NCBI GenBank assembly: GCA_937928165.1
Contig: CALFVT010000008.1
Span: forward strand, 1 to 47,827
Source of the DNA: an uncultured Caulobacterales bacterium
GTDB lineage: Bacteria; Pseudomonadota; Alphaproteobacteria; Caulobacterales; Maricaulaceae
DNA length: 47,827 bases
Reading direction: 5' to 3'
Numbering within the stretch: the stretch's first letter is position 1; each line of letters starts with the position of its first letter. The notes beneath the pieces were generated by a model. That model searched no databases. It worked only from the letters and a program-made list of their open reading frames with translations, and had not been told where the DNA came from. Below, one piece after another: positions 16,164-27,936 of the stretch. Position numbers and translations under genes: made by a program.

Positions 16164-17584
16164 AGCTCTCCGAGATTATCAAAGGCGCAAGCGATGCGCC
16201 CGTAACGGGGCTGACTAGTGATAGCCGCAAGGTAAAGCCGGGCATGATTTTTGCTGCGATTCCCGGGACGCAGTTTGATGGCCGTGATTATATTCCGCAG
16301 TCAATTAAAAACGGAGCGAGCGCTATTTTATCTGTACCGGGCCTGCCGGAGCTATCCGTACCTGTTATAACGAATGAGAATATCCGCTTGGCCTATAGCC
16401 GCCTTGCTAAGAGACTATTTCCCGCGCAGCCAAAATGCGTTGCGGCGGTTACGGGGACGAATGGTAAAAGTTCTACCGTGGAATTTCTTCGCCAGATTTG
16501 GGCGGCAGATCATAAGGCAGGGGCGTCTCTTGGAACCTTGGGGATAACCGCCCCAAATGGTTATCGTCCGCTGACTCACACAACCCCTGATGCGGCAGCT
16601 TTACATCAAAACCTTCAAGATTTGGCGCAGAGCGGCGTTACCCATTTGGGCATGGAAGCATCAAGTCACGGCCTGAAGCAATACCGCCTTGACGGGGTAG
16701 AGCTTTCAGCGGTCGGCTTTACCAATTTAACCCAAGACCATTTTGATTATCACCCGAATATGGATGATTATTTTGGGGCCAAAGCGCGTTTATTTACGGA
16801 GCTTGCAGGGCCGAAAACGCCGGTGGTTATTAATGTTAATGATGACTACGGTCAAAAGCTTTTGATCATGTGTAAAGAGCGCGGCCAGCCAGTGTTAAGT
16901 GTTGGCTGGACGGGAGCGGATATTCACATCAATGAAATCATGCCTAAATCCAGTGGTCAGCATTTGACGTTAAGTGTGCTCGGAGACCGTGTATCTGTCA
17001 TGGTGCCCCTTGCGGGGGAATTCCAGGCCTTAAATGTTGTGCAAGCCCTCGGCCTTGCAGTTGTGACTGGCGTTGACGTGAAGACGGCTTTGTCGGCCTT
17101 GCCAAACCTCACTGGCGTGGCAGGGCGTATGGAGCGGGTGGGTTTGACCTCAAACGGCGCGCCTGTGTTTGTGGATTTTGCTCATACGGAAGACGGGCTT
17201 GAAAAGCTCTTGCGCGGGCTACGTCCTCATGTAGCGGGCCGGATCATTATTGTTTTTGGCTGCGGCGGCGATAGAGACGCAGGGAAACGCGCCAAAATGG
17301 GCCGTATCGCCGATAAACTGGCGGAGGATGTAATTGTCACCGATGATAATCCGCGCAGTGAAGACCCGGCCTTAATCCGCAAAGCGGTTATGGCGGGCTG
17401 TCCATCTGCGAGCGAGATTGGCGACCGCGCAAAGGCCATAACGGAAGGTGTTTCAAGGCTTGGCTCTGATGATTGCCTTGTCATTGCGGGGAAAGGCCAT
17501 GAAACGGGCCAAGTTATTAAAGGTGAAGTTTTTCCTTTTGATGACGCTGAAATTGTGAGAGCTGCCTTAAAGGAATTGCCGTAA
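16160..17584 (+). CDS. murE: MurE, UDP-MurNAc-tripeptide synthetase (meso-diaminopimelate adding)
   Basis: MurE adds meso-DAP to UDP-MurNAc-L-Ala-D-Glu. The 474 residues have the ATP loop GTNGKSST (about 101-108), the carbamylated-lysine region and the DAP-specificity motif DNPRSEDP (about 399-406), which indicates meso-DAP rather than lysine. The frame is open further upstream, but that part overlaps ftsI; the ATG at 16160 overlapping the ftsI TGA gives the family-typical MKLSEII start. The usual YAHTPD motif reads FAHTED here. The murF ATG overlaps the stop by one base. Confidence 0.95.
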   Translation: MKLSEIIKGASDAPVTGLTSDSRKVKPGMIFAAIPGTQFDGRDYIPQSIKNGASAILSVPGLPELSVPVITNENIRLAYSRLAKRLFPAQPKCVAAVTGTNGKSSTVEFLRQIWAADHKAGASLGTLGITAPNGYRPLTHTTPDAAALHQNLQDLAQSGVTHLGMEASSHGLKQYRLDGVELSAVGFTNLTQDHFDYHPNMDDYFGAKARLFTELAGPKTPVVINVNDDYGQKLLIMCKERGQPVLSVGWTGADIHINEIMPKSSGQHLTLSVLGDRVSVMVPLAGEFQALNVVQALGLAVVTGVDVKTALSALPNLTGVAGRMERVGLTSNGAPVFVDFAHTEDGLEKLLRGLRPHVAGRIIIVFGCGGDRDAGKRAKMGRIADKLAEDVIVTDDNPRSEDPALIRKAVMAGCPSASEIGDRAKAITEGVSRLGSDDCLVIAGKGHETGQVIKGEVFPFDDAEIVRAALKELP

Positions 17585-18966
17585 TGGAAAAGCCGTTATG
17601 GACATTAGCTGAGATTGCAATGGTCTGCGGCGGCACAGCCGTTGGGCAAGCGCAGATATCAGGTGTTGTTATTGATAGCCGCGAGGCGGACGCAGGGGAT
17701 TTATTTATTCCCTTAAAAGATAAGCGCGATGGTCATGATTTTATTGACGCGGCCTTTGCCGGCGGCGCGGCGGCAGCTCTCTCGGAAATTGATTTAGGAG
17801 GTCGCCCTTATGTGCGCGTAACTGACAGCTATAAAGCCTTGCAAGATATGGCCAGCGCCGCACGCCGCCGCTGCAAAGCCGTGCGGGTCGGTGTTACTGG
17901 AAGTGTTGGTAAAACCTCAATCAAAGAAATGATAGCCGTTATCTTTGACGCAGCGGGGGCTATGCATAAATCCGTGCGCTCTTTTAATAATCACTGGGGC
18001 GTGCCTTTGACCATGGCGAGAATGCCGCGCCAAACAGAGCGGGCTGTATTTGAAATGGGGATGAATCATGCGGGAGAACTGTCGGCTTTATCGGCTATGT
18101 TACAGCCCGATATTGCGGTTATCTCCCTCATCGCGCCTGCTCATCTTGCGCATTTTGATAGCGTTGATGATATCGCCGCCGCGAAAGCAGAAATATTTGA
18201 CGGGCTTATTATTGGCGGGACGGCGGTACTGAACCGCGATGATGATTATTATGATGTCCTTAGCGAAAGTGCCTTAACGCGGCAGGCGAGTATTATTAGC
18301 TTTGGCCACCATAAAGATGCCGCACTTCGTGTCTCTGAAATAGAGATAACGGATCAAAAAAGCTGTGCCGTTATATGTTATGGCGGCGCGAAATATAACC
18401 TTGAGCTTCCTGTTACGGGCGCGCATTGGGTGATGAACGCGGCGGCAGCGATTGCGGCGGCACTAGCGGCCGGCGTCTCCATTGAAACAGCTATAAAAGC
18501 CCTTGCAGGTTATGTCATTCCCCATGGGCGCGGCGGCAGCTTTGACGTGGTGATTAACGGCAAAGCGGTTCATGTTATAGATGAAAGCTATAATGCCAAT
18601 CCCGTTTCTATGCGGGCGGCCTTATCGGCGGCGGCGCAGCAATCAAGGGGCCGGCTTGTGGCGGTGCTCGGTGATATGTTTGAGCTTGGTAAGGACGAAA
18701 TTGCCATTCATGCAGCCTTAGCACCTGATATTGAAGCCGCCGGCGTTAAGCGAGTGATCTTGACAGGGGAATGTATGCGGGCCCTGCGAGGCGCACTTCC
18801 AAGGCCGCTTCGCGGCCTGTGGGTTAGAGATGCGCAGCTTGCATTTGAAGCCTTGCAAGATGAAATCGAATCCGGAGATACGGTCTTAATCAAAGGGTCA
18901 AATGCGTCCGGGCTTGGGGAGCTGGTCAAATTAATCCGTTCACATCATAATAAGGATGTTTCCTGA
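17584..18966 (+). CDS. murF: MurF, UDP-MurNAc-tripeptide:D-Ala-D-Ala ligase
   Basis: MurF adds D-Ala-D-Ala, completing the UDP-MurNAc-pentapeptide. In 460 residues one sees the N-terminal substrate domain ([18 protein letters not shown]), the ATP-binding [11 protein letters not shown] loop, the [11 protein letters not shown] motif typical of MurF, and the C-terminal [15 protein letters not shown] and VLGDMFELG motifs. It overlaps murE and mraY by one base each, a sign of coupled translation. Confidence 0.95.
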   Translation: MEKPLWTLAEIAMVCGGTAVGQAQISGVVIDSREADAGDLFIPLKDKRDGHDFIDAAFAGGAAAALSEIDLGGRPYVRVTDSYKALQDMASAARRRCKAVRVGVTGSVGKTSIKEMIAVIFDAAGAMHKSVRSFNNHWGVPLTMARMPRQTERAVFEMGMNHAGELSALSAMLQPDIAVISLIAPAHLAHFDSVDDIAAAKAEIFDGLIIGGTAVLNRDDDYYDVLSESALTRQASIISFGHHKDAALRVSEIEITDQKSCAVICYGGAKYNLELPVTGAHWVMNAAAAIAAALAAGVSIETAIKALAGYVIPHGRGGSFDVVINGKAVHVIDESYNANPVSMRAALSAAAQQSRGRLVAVLGDMFELGKDEIAIHAALAPDIEAAGVKRVILTGECMRALRGALPRPLRGLWVRDAQLAFEALQDEIESGDTVLIKGSNASGLGELVKLIRSHHNKDVS

Positions 18967-20063
18967 TGTTATATGAATGGCTATCACAATATTCAGACGA
19001 GTTTCAACTTTTCAACCTGCTGAATTATATCAGTTTTCGCGTCGGTGCGGCCTTAATGACGTCGATGATTATTGCCTTTGTTTTAGGGCCGCGATTAATT
19101 AATTTACTTCGCTCCCGTCAAGGTAAGGGGCAGCCTATCCGCGAAGATGGGCCAGAAGGGCATATTATTAAAAAGGCAGGGACGCCGACAATGGGCGGTA
19201 TATTAATTTTGCTTTCTGTTGTAATCTCCGTTTTGCTTTGGGGGGATTTAAAAAGCCCGTTTTTATGGACGGTTTTCCTTGTAACTTTGGGTTATGGGCT
19301 AATCGGATTTTATGATGATTACCTTAAAGTTTCGCGGCAAAACCCCAAGGGCTTTAGTGGTAAAATTAAACTCATATTAGAGTTCGGTATCGCGGCCGTG
19401 GCGGTATATATTTTAACCACAGCCTTTCCGCAAACACCGGACGGGTTTTCAACAGGGCTGGCTGTGCCATTGCTTAAAAATTACACCATAAACCTAGGCA
19501 TGTTTTTCATTCCTTTTGGCTGCCTTGTTATTGTTGGCTCGTCCAATGCGGTGAACCTCACGGACGGTCTCGACGGTCTTGCGATTGTCCCGGTGATGAT
19601 CGCCTGTATGAGCCTTGCGTTAATTGCTTACCTTGTTGGAAACTCTGTGTTCTCTGAATATTTAGGCGTGCCCTATGTACCGGGCAGCGCAGAAGTTACA
19701 ATTTTTCTCGGCGCTATTATTGGCGCTAGTCTGGGCTTTCTTTGGTATAATGCTCCGCCGGCTATGGTGTTTATGGGTGATACAGGCTCACTTGCTCTTG
19801 GCGGCGCGCTTGGGAGTACGGCTGTCGCCATTAAACATGAAATTGTCTTGGCGGTAATCGGCGGACTTTTTGTACTCGAAGCAGTCTCTGTGATTGTGCA
19901 GGTGACCTCGTTTAAATTAACCGGCAAACGTGTGTTTCGTATGGCCCCGATACATCACCACTTTGAGAAAAAAGGTTGGGCCGAACCCACCATTGTTATT
20001 CGGTTTTGGATCATTGCTATTATTTTGGCTTTGATCGGACTCTCTACATTGAAACTAAGGTAA
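18966..20063 (+). CDS. mraY: MraY, phospho-MurNAc-pentapeptide translocase
   Basis: MraY transfers phospho-MurNAc-pentapeptide to undecaprenyl phosphate, making lipid I in the inner membrane. The 365-residue polytopic protein shows [14 protein letters not shown], the catalytic aspartate motifs [10 protein letters not shown] and [10 protein letters not shown], and the histidine-rich [22 protein letters not shown] near the C-terminus. About ten membrane helices are apparent. Its start overlaps the murF TGA by one base. Confidence 0.97.
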   Translation: MLYEWLSQYSDEFQLFNLLNYISFRVGAALMTSMIIAFVLGPRLINLLRSRQGKGQPIREDGPEGHIIKKAGTPTMGGILILLSVVISVLLWGDLKSPFLWTVFLVTLGYGLIGFYDDYLKVSRQNPKGFSGKIKLILEFGIAAVAVYILTTAFPQTPDGFSTGLAVPLLKNYTINLGMFFIPFGCLVIVGSSNAVNLTDGLDGLAIVPVMIACMSLALIAYLVGNSVFSEYLGVPYVPGSAEVTIFLGAIIGASLGFLWYNAPPAMVFMGDTGSLALGGALGSTAVAIKHEIVLAVIGGLFVLEAVSVIVQVTSFKLTGKRVFRMAPIHHHFEKKGWAEPTIVIRFWIIAIILALIGLSTLKLR

Positions 20064-20068
20064 GACAG

Positions 20069-21514
20069 ATGATTATTGCGCATAGTTTTAAAGGGCAAAG
20101 AATCGCGATTTTTGGCTTGGGCCGAACAGGGTTAAGCGCGGCAAAAAGCCTTATGCGCGGCGGCGCAGATGTTATGGCGTGGGATGATAATGAAGCGGCC
20201 CGCCATGCAGCGAGCGAAGCGGGCATTCCCGTCATTGATCTCCGTGCGGCGGATTGGGATATGATCGACGCTTTGCTGCTCTCCCCCGGTGTGCCCCATG
20301 ATAAACCTAAACCTCATTGGTCGGCTCAAAAAGCGAAAGCTGCAGGTGTCCGCATTATTTGTGATATAGAAATTTTTGCCCAAGAGATTGCCGCCCGCGC
20401 CCCAGAGCAACGGCCAAAGATTATTGCGATTACGGGAACGAACGGGAAATCCACAACAACATCTTTAATAGGTCATGTTTTAAAACAAGCCGGAAAAGAT
20501 GCACAAATCGGCGGAAATATTGGACGGGGCGTTTTAGATTTAGACCCAATACATCGCGGTGGGTATTATGTTCTGGAGCTATCATCGTATCAACTCGAGC
20601 GGAGCTTTAGCCTTAAAGCCGATGTGGCTGTGCTGCTGAATATATCGCCAGATCATTTAGATCGCCACGGAGACATGGCCGGATATGAGGCTGCGAAACG
20701 GCGGATTTTTCATAATCAATCAAATGCAGATGTGATTATTATTGGTGTTGATGATGCAAATGGTAAACGTATCTGCACAGAGCTTATGGCGCATAATAAA
20801 GGCCGCAAAATTATACCTGTTTCGGGGCAGCGCTCTTTGGGGCGCGGAGCTTGCGCGATTAAAAGCAAGCTTTACTGTGTTATGGGCCGGCAGGTTAAAG
20901 AAATTGCTAATCTTGATCATGCCTTTGCCCTTGAAGGGGCGCATAATTGGCAAAATGCAGCAGCGGCCTATGCTGCGGCTAAATCAGTTGGTATTAGCGT
21001 TAAGGATATTGGCGAAGGTCTTCTAAATTTTCCTGGTCTTACCCATAGAATGGAAACCATTGGCGAGATTGGCCGGCTTCGGTTTGTTAATGACAGTAAA
21101 GCCACGAATGTAGATGCTGCGCGGCAAGCGCTACGGGCCTATGATAATATTTATTGGATTGCTGGCGGTGTGGCGAAAGAGGGCGGATTAAAAGATTTAA
21201 CGTCTGATATGGCCAGTGTGTGCCGGGCTTATCTGATTGGTGAATCGGCTGATGCGTTTGCACAAACTCTAAGCCATGAAAAAATATCGCATAAAGTGTC
21301 CAATAATCTAAAACAGGCTGTGCTGTGTGCGGTGAAAGATGCTCTTGCGTCAGGAAAGCCAAATCCAGTGATTTTACTCTCGCCGGCCTGCGCCAGTTTT
21401 GATCAGTTTAAAAACTTTGAAGTCAGAGGTGATATATTTCGCAGCCATGTCCAAGAGCTTATTGCTATGTTTGAGGCGGAAAAAACACGGGTGAAAGCCG
21501 GCCAAGCCGCATGA
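20069..21514 (+). CDS. murD: MurD, UDP-MurNAc-L-Ala:D-glutamate ligase
   Basis: MurD adds D-glutamate to UDP-MurNAc-L-Ala in the cytoplasm. The 481 residues carry an N-terminal Rossmann motif (IAIFGLGRTGLSAAKSL), the ATP loop GTNGKSTTTSL, LNISPDHLDRHG, and FVNDSKATNVDA / LSPACASFDQF of MurD. An open frame extends upstream into mraY, but the ATG at 20069, five bases after the mraY stop, gives the normal N-terminus. ftsW starts in the ATGA overlap at its 3' end. Confidence 0.95.
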   Translation: MIIAHSFKGQRIAIFGLGRTGLSAAKSLMRGGADVMAWDDNEAARHAASEAGIPVIDLRAADWDMIDALLLSPGVPHDKPKPHWSAQKAKAAGVRIICDIEIFAQEIAARAPEQRPKIIAITGTNGKSTTTSLIGHVLKQAGKDAQIGGNIGRGVLDLDPIHRGGYYVLELSSYQLERSFSLKADVAVLLNISPDHLDRHGDMAGYEAAKRRIFHNQSNADVIIIGVDDANGKRICTELMAHNKGRKIIPVSGQRSLGRGACAIKSKLYCVMGRQVKEIANLDHAFALEGAHNWQNAAAAYAAAKSVGISVKDIGEGLLNFPGLTHRMETIGEIGRLRFVNDSKATNVDAARQALRAYDNIYWIAGGVAKEGGLKDLTSDMASVCRAYLIGESADAFAQTLSHEKISHKVSNNLKQAVLCAVKDALASGKPNPVILLSPACASFDQFKNFEVRGDIFRSHVQELIAMFEAEKTRVKAGQAA

Positions 21515-22704
21515 GTTCTGTCGGTTTCGACATAGACTTTGATGCCGATGATTTCGAGAATGATGGGTTTGATAAAGAAACAGCCGCGAAATATAAGCCG
21601 TCTTTTCTATCTGAATGGTGGCAAAGTATTGATAAAGTGACTTTGGGACTTTTTTTCGCCCTGCTAGCGATTGGCGTTATTATTTCTATGGCCACATCCC
21701 CCGTTGCGGCGGCACGAATTGATAAAGATGAGCCTTTTTTCTTTCTTATGCGCCATTTAATCTTTGTGTTTATGGGGCTAGGCGGCGCGCTTTTTTTATC
21801 TTGTTTGTCGCCGCAAAATGCGCGGCGCATTGGCATTTTAGCCCTTATTGGAAGTATTATTGCTTTAATTTTAGTTTCGACCCACGGCTTTACGGTCAAA
21901 GGCGCGACGCGGTGGTTACGGGTTGGGCCAATAGGTTTGCAACCCTCAGAATTTATAAAACCGGCCTTTATTGTCTTCGCAGCTTGGATGTTTACCGCCA
22001 CACGGCGTGATCCGCGTGTGGCGGGGAAACTAATTGTCTTTATTGTTTATGGGTTGATTATTTTTCTACTTATTCGCCAACCGGATATGGGCCAATCTTT
22101 TCTTTTAACCGTGTGTTTTGCGGCTGTATTTTTCTTTGCCGGACTACCCCTTGGGTGGATGTTGTTTTTCTTTGCTTTTACATCTATTGGCGGATTAGGA
22201 GCTTACCTCACTGTGCCGCATTTTAAAGACCGAATACAGCGGTTTAGTAGTTCTGATAGCGGGGACACATACCAAACAGACCGTAGTCTTGAAGCCATTA
22301 GTAATGGCGGGCTTTTGGGTCAAGGGCCGGGGGAAGGGGTGTTTCTTCACCGGGTGCCGGATGTGAATACGGATTTTGTTTTTGCCGCAGTGGTTGAAGA
22401 ATTTGGCTTTCTTATTTCTGCGGTGATTGTCCTCACCCTTGGCGCGTTTATCTACCGCGCCTTTCGCCAAGCTTTGCGCCTGAATGATGCGTTTTGCCAA
22501 CTTGCCGTCGCAGGGCTTGCGATGATGATTGGCGTGCAAATGTTAATTAACCTTGCGGTGAATTTAAACATGGCCCCGCCAAAGGGTATGACATTGCCGT
22601 TTATATCCAATGGCGGCTCATCCATGTTGGCGCTATGTTTCACGGTCGGGCTTATCCTTGCTTTTACTCGCCGCCGCCCCGGAGCCTATGTTTATGGGGT
22701 CTAA
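21511..22704 (+). CDS. ftsW: FtsW, SEDS-family septal peptidoglycan glycosyltransferase
   Basis: FtsW polymerises lipid II at the septum together with FtsI. The 397-residue polytopic protein has an acidic N-terminal tail of about 45 residues (DIDFDADDFENDGFD), then about ten helices. SEDS hallmarks are GATRWLRVGPIGLQPSEFIKPA, RQPDMGQS, GGLLGQGPGEG, VPDVNTDFVFAAVVEEFGF and PFISNGGSSM. It overlaps murD by 4 bases and murG by 11. Confidence 0.95.
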   Translation: MSSVGFDIDFDADDFENDGFDKETAAKYKPSFLSEWWQSIDKVTLGLFFALLAIGVIISMATSPVAAARIDKDEPFFFLMRHLIFVFMGLGGALFLSCLSPQNARRIGILALIGSIIALILVSTHGFTVKGATRWLRVGPIGLQPSEFIKPAFIVFAAWMFTATRRDPRVAGKLIVFIVYGLIIFLLIRQPDMGQSFLLTVCFAAVFFFAGLPLGWMLFFFAFTSIGGLGAYLTVPHFKDRIQRFSSSDSGDTYQTDRSLEAISNGGLLGQGPGEGVFLHRVPDVNTDFVFAAVVEEFGFLISAVIVLTLGAFIYRAFRQALRLNDAFCQLAVAGLAMMIGVQMLINLAVNLNMAPPKGMTLPFISNGGSSMLALCFTVGLILAFTRRRPGAYVYGV

Positions 22705-23785
22705 GGTAAAGCGGCTTTTACTGGCGGCAGGCGGGACGGGCGGACATATGTTTCCGGCCCAAGCCCTCGCGGAGGAGATGCAAAAAAATGGCTGGGAAAC
22801 GGCGTTAATTACCGATGCACGAGGGGAAAAACTCGCGCAAAACTTTCCCGCTCAAGCGCGTCTGACGATCGCTGCTGCGAGCCTTAATCCGCGCCGTCCC
22901 TTGGCCGCCGTAAAAGGTGCACTGACAATCTTAAAGGGGATGAAGCAAGCCAAAGCATTTATCAAAGACTGGCAACCAGATGTGGCCGCAGGCTTTGGTG
23001 GTTATCCGGCTTTTCCCGCCGTGAGAGCGGCGCAAAGCCTCGGCCTGCCGACATTGCTCCATGAACAAAATGCTGTATTGGGCCGAGTGAACCGGGCGTT
23101 ATTAGGGCAGGCTAATATCCTCGCGAGCGGCTTTGATGTGCTAGAAAAATGCAGCGCGAAAGATAAATGGGTGATCACAGGTAATCCCCTGCGCCGCCAA
23201 ATCTCAGACGCTATTCCGAAAAGCTATGATTCGCCTCAAACTCAGATTAATCTGCTTATCATTGGCGGTTCATTAGGTGCGCGCCTTATTGGCGAGACCG
23301 TGCCGCAAGCTTTGGCCTTACTGCCGGGTGATATGCGTGGGCGCCTAAATGTGGTACAGCAAACCCGCGAAGAAAGTTTGGAAGCGGCTAATCGCGTTTT
23401 CAAAGCGGCAGGGATTAAGGCCTGCTGCGAGACATTTTTCCATAATATCGAAGATGAACTTGCCCGCGCTCATTATATTATTGCCCGCGCGGGGGCCTCA
23501 TCCGTGTCAGAAATTGCGGCTATGGGAAAGCCCGCTTTGTTTGTTCCGCTTGCCATTGCGATGGATGATCACCAAACGGTTAATGCGCGGTCACTGAAAG
23601 ACCGTGATGCTGCCGATATTTTGCCAGAATCAGAGTTTACGCCAGAGGCACTCGCCCATATTTTAGAAAGTAGGCTAAATGATTCTCTCTGGCTTAAACA
23701 GGCCGCAACCGCTGCGCGAAACACCGCAAAACCGGATGCCGCTCCCCATCTCGCGCGGCTTGTCAAAGAGTTGGCGTCAACATAA
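22694..23785 (+). CDS. murG: MurG, lipid II-forming GlcNAc transferase
   Basis: MurG transfers GlcNAc from UDP-GlcNAc to lipid I on the inner face of the membrane. The 363 residues show the glycine-rich [30 protein letters not shown], the second-domain GGSLGAR, and the donor-binding [22 protein letters not shown] plus DDHQTVNA. The frame extends upstream within ftsW; the ATG at 22694 (or 22688, two codons earlier) gives a normal MurG start and a short overlap with ftsW. Confidence 0.94.
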   Translation: MGSKVKRLLLAAGGTGGHMFPAQALAEEMQKNGWETALITDARGEKLAQNFPAQARLTIAAASLNPRRPLAAVKGALTILKGMKQAKAFIKDWQPDVAAGFGGYPAFPAVRAAQSLGLPTLLHEQNAVLGRVNRALLGQANILASGFDVLEKCSAKDKWVITGNPLRRQISDAIPKSYDSPQTQINLLIIGGSLGARLIGETVPQALALLPGDMRGRLNVVQQTREESLEAANRVFKAAGIKACCETFFHNIEDELARAHYIIARAGASSVSEIAAMGKPALFVPLAIAMDDHQTVNARSLKDRDAADILPESEFTPEALAHILESRLNDSLWLKQAATAARNTAKPDAAPHLARLVKELAST

Positions 23786-23798
23786 CAAGGCGTTATCT

Positions 23799-25235
23799 AT
23801 GACCCGTGATCCTTCCGTTCATACCGCATCGGCTTTGGCGACTAAAGTTCCCTTTGATATTGGCCCCATCCATTTTGTTGGAATTGGCGGTATTGGCATG
23901 AGCGGCATTGCCGAAGTTCTGCTGAACCTTGGCTATGACGTACAAGGCTCTGATCTGCGTGAAAACCCTAATGTTGCGCGGCTGCGTAAAGTAGGGGCGA
24001 AAATATTTATTGGCCAAAAGGCAGAACAAGTTAAAGGCGCAGGGGCCATTGTAATGTCAACGGCGATCCCGCTAGATAATGTTGAGCTTACCGCCGCCCG
24101 CCAGCTTCAGATTCCGATTGTGCGCCGCGCCGAAATGCTTGCAGAGCTTATGCGGCTTAAATGGGCGATTGGCGTAGCGGGTACTCATGGTAAGACGACC
24201 ACCACAACCATGATCTCGGCCTTGCTTGAGGGTGGACAGCTTGACCCCACCGTGATTAACGGCGGCATTATTAATGCTTACGGCTCAAACGCGAAGCTTG
24301 GCCTTGGAGATTGGATGGTCGTGGAAGCCGATGAAAGTGACGGTACCTTCCTCAAGCTGTTTCCAACCGTGGCCGTTGTCACTAATATCGACCCGGAGCA
24401 TATGGAACATTACGGTGATTTCGATGCCCTGCGCGCGGCTTTTGATAGCTTTGTCGAGAACCTACCCTTTTACGGCTTTGCTGTGCTGTGTATTGACCAC
24501 CCCGAAGTTCAAGCCCTCGTCAGCCGCGTGACAGACCGCCGGCTGATTACATATGGTTTTAATCCGCAAGCTGATGTTTGCGCCGAAAATATTCGCCTCG
24601 AACCAGCAGGCTCACGCTTTGATGTGGTCTTTCGAAAAGGCGGCGAAGATGAGGTTTGGGCGGATATGTTCCTGCCCATGGCAGGAAAACATAATACGCA
24701 AAATGTCCTTTCCGCCATTGCGGTCGCGCGGGAGCTCGGCCTCAGCGAAGATAATGTCCGTAAAGCCCTAAAAGGCTTTGAAGGGGTGAAGCGCCGCTTT
24801 ACCCATGTCGGCCATTGGCAGGGGATTGATATTATTGATGATTACGGACATCACCCTGTTGAGATTTCCGCCGTCCTTCAAGCGGCGCGGCAAGTGGCAA
24901 AAGGGCGTGTCCATGCGGTTGTGCAGCCGCACCGTTATAGCCGCCTTGAAGATTTATTCGAAGACTTTTGTAAATGTTTTAATGACGCCGATTATGTCTA
25001 TGTCGCTAATGTTTATGCTGCTGGTGAAACGCCTATAAAGGGGATTAACAGCGCGGCGTTATGCGAAGGCATTCGCGCCCATGGACACCGTCATGTCTCG
25101 CGCACGTCAAAGGATAGTCTGGCGGCTGATATGAAATCGTCGCTAGAAAACGGTGACCTGATCGTCTGCCTTGGTGCGGGGGATATTACCTATTGGGCGG
25201 CAGGGCTTGAAGACAATCTGAGACGGCTTAGGTAA
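23799..25235 (+). CDS. murC: MurC, UDP-MurNAc:L-alanine ligase
   Basis: MurC adds L-Ala to UDP-MurNAc, the first peptide step. The 478 residues contain the dinucleotide-like [18 protein letters not shown], the ATP loop [25 protein letters not shown] and [10 protein letters not shown], all MurC-specific. The ATG at 23799 has an AAGG ribosome-binding site 8 bases upstream and follows murG by 13 bases, so I prefer it to the longer frame that overlaps murG. murB follows after one base. Confidence 0.95.
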   Translation: MTRDPSVHTASALATKVPFDIGPIHFVGIGGIGMSGIAEVLLNLGYDVQGSDLRENPNVARLRKVGAKIFIGQKAEQVKGAGAIVMSTAIPLDNVELTAARQLQIPIVRRAEMLAELMRLKWAIGVAGTHGKTTTTTMISALLEGGQLDPTVINGGIINAYGSNAKLGLGDWMVVEADESDGTFLKLFPTVAVVTNIDPEHMEHYGDFDALRAAFDSFVENLPFYGFAVLCIDHPEVQALVSRVTDRRLITYGFNPQADVCAENIRLEPAGSRFDVVFRKGGEDEVWADMFLPMAGKHNTQNVLSAIAVARELGLSEDNVRKALKGFEGVKRRFTHVGHWQGIDIIDDYGHHPVEISAVLQAARQVAKGRVHAVVQPHRYSRLEDLFEDFCKCFNDADYVYVANVYAAGETPIKGINSAALCEGIRAHGHRHVSRTSKDSLAADMKSSLENGDLIVCLGAGDITYWAAGLEDNLRRLR

Positions 25236-25236
25236 T

Positions 25237-26154
25237 ATGGCTATTACCCTTGCTGATTTACCTGCTGTGCGCGGCACTTTGCGTGAAAATATACCGCTCG
25301 CGCCTTACACATGGCTGCGGGTTGGGGGCGCCGCTGATGTATTTTTTATGCCGAAGGATGATGCGGATTTAGCCCATTTTCTAAGTGCCGTACCCGATGA
25401 TATTCCTGTGCATATACTCGGGGCAGCGTCTAATACCCTCATAAGAGACGGCGGGGTCGAAGGCGTTGTCATTCGGTTGGGGCCAAGCTTTGGCCAAATT
25501 AAAAATTTAGGAAAAACCAAAATGCGCGCGGGGGCGGCGGCTTTGGATAAAAAATTCGCGCTTACAGCGGCGAGCCACGGCATTGGCGGGCTTGAGTTTT
25601 TTGCAGGTATTCCCGGAACAATCGGTGGGGCGCTACGGATGAATGCGGGCTGTTACGGCGGGGAGACGAAGGATGTTGTCAAAACAATTCATGCCCTTGA
25701 CCGCTCGGGCCGTCTTGAGATTTTGGATGTATCGGACATGGATTATGCCTATCGGCATTGCGGCGCTGCGGCGGAACTTATTTTCCTCAGCGCGGAATTT
25801 GAGGGCTATGCGGATGAGCCGGGCGCCGTGCGCGGGCGTATTGATGAGATTACGAACCGCCGAGAGGGAAGCCAGCCTATCCGCGAAAAAACGGGGGGGT
25901 CGACCTTTAAAAATCCTGATAAACAGCAATCTGCAGGCCGCGGCGCATGGCAAGTTATTGACGCGGCGGGCGGGCGCGGCTTTCGAGTTGGCGGCGCGCA
26001 AATGAGTAAAAAACATTGCAACTTCATGATTAATACAGGGCAGGCCAGCGCGGCTGATCTTGAAGGGCTCGGCGAGGCTATTCGTGCTATGGTCAAAGAT
26101 AAAGAAGGGGTTGATTTGCATTGGGAAATTAAACGTATCGGGCGGCTTTCATGA
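25237..26154 (+). CDS. murB: MurB, UDP-N-acetylenolpyruvoylglucosamine reductase
   Basis: MurB is the FAD enzyme that reduces enolpyruvyl-UDP-GlcNAc to UDP-MurNAc with NADPH. Seen in 305 residues: [15 protein letters not shown] and [13 protein letters not shown] in the FAD-binding domain, [20 protein letters not shown], and GSTFKNP with the catalytic serine position. The length fits the shorter type II-like MurB found in alphaproteobacteria. It overlaps ddl by four bases (ATGA). Confidence 0.95.
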   Translation: MAITLADLPAVRGTLRENIPLAPYTWLRVGGAADVFFMPKDDADLAHFLSAVPDDIPVHILGAASNTLIRDGGVEGVVIRLGPSFGQIKNLGKTKMRAGAAALDKKFALTAASHGIGGLEFFAGIPGTIGGALRMNAGCYGGETKDVVKTIHALDRSGRLEILDVSDMDYAYRHCGAAAELIFLSAEFEGYADEPGAVRGRIDEITNRREGSQPIREKTGGSTFKNPDKQQSAGRGAWQVIDAAGGRGFRVGGAQMSKKHCNFMINTGQASAADLEGLGEAIRAMVKDKEGVDLHWEIKRIGRLS

Positions 26155-27107
26155 GTAAAACGCTTCATATTGCCGTGCTGAAAGGCGGCGTGTCTTCGGA
26201 GCGTGATGTATCTCTTGTTTCCGGCGCAGCTTGCGCCAAAGCGCTAAGAGATGAAGGTTACCGCGTCAGTGAAATTGATGCCGGTTATAACCTTTGGGAG
26301 CAGCTTCAATCGGCAGGGCCAGATGTTATATTCAATGCGCTACATGGGGATTGGGGGGAAGATGGCCGCGTACAAGGTGTGTTGGATATGTTCGGCAGGC
26401 CCTATACCCATAGCGGAGTAATGGCGTCCGCCTTGGCGATGGATAAACACCGGGCGAAATCTGTTTTGCGGGATGCAGGCATTACCGTACCAAAGGGCGG
26501 ATTAATACCGCGCTGTGATGTAGCCACAGCGCATCCTTTTGAGCCGCCTTATGTGGTGAAGCCCAATGGGCAGGGCTCTAGCGTTGGGGTCTATATTGTC
26601 AAAAAAGGCGATGCACCACTGCACCGCCTTGCGAATAAAACCGATATGGGCGAAGCGGTGATTGTTGAGGCTTATATTCCGGGGCGAGAGTTGACGGTGG
26701 CCGTTATGGGAGACCGCAGCCTTGCGGTGACCGAGATTGTTCCCAATGTTGATTGGTATGATTTTGAAGCTAAATATGCGGACGGGGGCTCCCAGCATAT
26801 TATTCCGGCGGATATTCCCCACGATGTGCAAAAACTCTGTATGGATTGGGCGCTAAAGGCCCATAAAGCCCTTGGATGTCAGGGGGTCAGCCGCGCAGAT
26901 TACAGATTTGATGATGTTTCTGAAGAATTAACAGATATTGTAAACAAAATCGTAATGCTTGAGGTGAATACTCAGCCCGGAATGACACCGACGTCACTCG
27001 TCCCCGAACAAGCCGCCTTTCACGGTATCGGGTTTGGCGCGTTATGTCGATGGATGGTTGAGGACGCATCATGGCCGAGAAAGAGCGCGCAAGTTATCAG
27101 CGGGTAA
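26151..27107 (+). CDS. ddl: Ddl, D-alanine-D-alanine ligase
   Basis: Ddl makes the D-Ala-D-Ala dipeptide used by MurF. The 318-residue ATP-grasp enzyme shows [60 protein letters not shown] and the Mg-binding [19 protein letters not shown]. The 3' end overlaps ftsQ by 37 bases, longer than the other overlaps in this operon; its last eight residues or so ([11 protein letters not shown]) are beyond the conserved domain. ddlB designation follows from the dcw position. Confidence 0.95.
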   Translation: MSKTLHIAVLKGGVSSERDVSLVSGAACAKALRDEGYRVSEIDAGYNLWEQLQSAGPDVIFNALHGDWGEDGRVQGVLDMFGRPYTHSGVMASALAMDKHRAKSVLRDAGITVPKGGLIPRCDVATAHPFEPPYVVKPNGQGSSVGVYIVKKGDAPLHRLANKTDMGEAVIVEAYIPGRELTVAVMGDRSLAVTEIVPNVDWYDFEAKYADGGSQHIIPADIPHDVQKLCMDWALKAHKALGCQGVSRADYRFDDVSEELTDIVNKIVMLEVNTQPGMTPTSLVPEQAAFHGIGFGALCRWMVEDASWPRKSAQVISG

Positions 27108-27931
27108 GCCCGATTAAACCCAACCTTAGGGGGGTTGGTAATTGGTCGCGGGCGCAAATTCGTGCGGCGGGCTATTCCCGTAAAGCTATGCTACGTTTGA
27201 TTGGCTTTGTTGCCCTTATCATGATGGGACTTGTTTATATTGCGCTTTGGATGGGGGGTTTGCTTCCGGTAGTAAAAACAAATATCAATAACTTTAGTCA
27301 AACTCGCCTTATGGCTGCGGGGTTTGTTGTTAAAGACATTGACGTTGTTGGTGAAGGCCGCCTGCGCGAGCGTGATGTACGGAGAGCGCTCGGTATTTAT
27401 GAAGGCCAATATTTCTTTCAGGCTGATCTTATTGCGGCGCAAAACCGCGTTAAAAATTTAAACTGGGTTGAGAATGTAGTGGTGCGCCGGCTTTGGCCCA
27501 ACCGTATTGTTGTTGAAATCATCGAGCGGGATGTTTTTGCCCTGTGGCAGAATGAGGGGCAAATGAGCGTAATCGACTCAAACGGCGCTATTATTGAATC
27601 CGTCGCTATATCTGATTATGCAGATTTGCCCCATTTTATCGGGGCGGGAGCACCGGTGCATGGGGGTAATATATTAAAGTCGCTGTCGGCTTATCCTGAA
27701 ATTTCCAAGCGGTTTAAAACCTTTCGCCGTGTGGGTGATCGGCGTTGGGATATGATTGATATGTCGGCCCATATGACTGTTAAATTACCGGAGGGTGATA
27801 TTGCGCCTGCGCTGAAGACCTTATCGGCTTACCACCGCCAAACACGTTGGCTTGACCGCGATATTGATATTATTGACCTGCGCGTTACGGGCCGTATATC
27901 CGTTCGCCCCCATGATCCGCAGCAGAGCTAA
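27071..27931 (+). CDS. ftsQ: FtsQ, divisome POTRA-domain protein
   Basis: FtsQ links early and late divisome proteins through FtsL/FtsB. The 286 residues comprise a basic cytoplasmic tail of about 40 residues, one membrane helix (about 42-62), a POTRA domain (about 90-160, with [22 protein letters not shown] and [35 protein letters not shown]) and the beta domain ending in [17 protein letters not shown]. It starts 37 bases inside ddl and is followed after five bases by ftsA. Confidence 0.93.
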   Translation: MAEKERASYQRVSPIKPNLRGVGNWSRAQIRAAGYSRKAMLRLIGFVALIMMGLVYIALWMGGLLPVVKTNINNFSQTRLMAAGFVVKDIDVVGEGRLRERDVRRALGIYEGQYFFQADLIAAQNRVKNLNWVENVVVRRLWPNRIVVEIIERDVFALWQNEGQMSVIDSNGAIIESVAISDYADLPHFIGAGAPVHGGNILKSLSAYPEISKRFKTFRRVGDRRWDMIDMSAHMTVKLPEGDIAPALKTLSAYHRQTRWLDRDIDIIDLRVTGRISVRPHDPQQS

Positions 27932-27936
27932 GCTTT

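Noticed and set aside
27071-27107. 37-base ddl/ftsQ overlap as an annotation error or frameshift
   Set aside because: Both proteins have their complete conserved regions; the overlap only involves variable ends.
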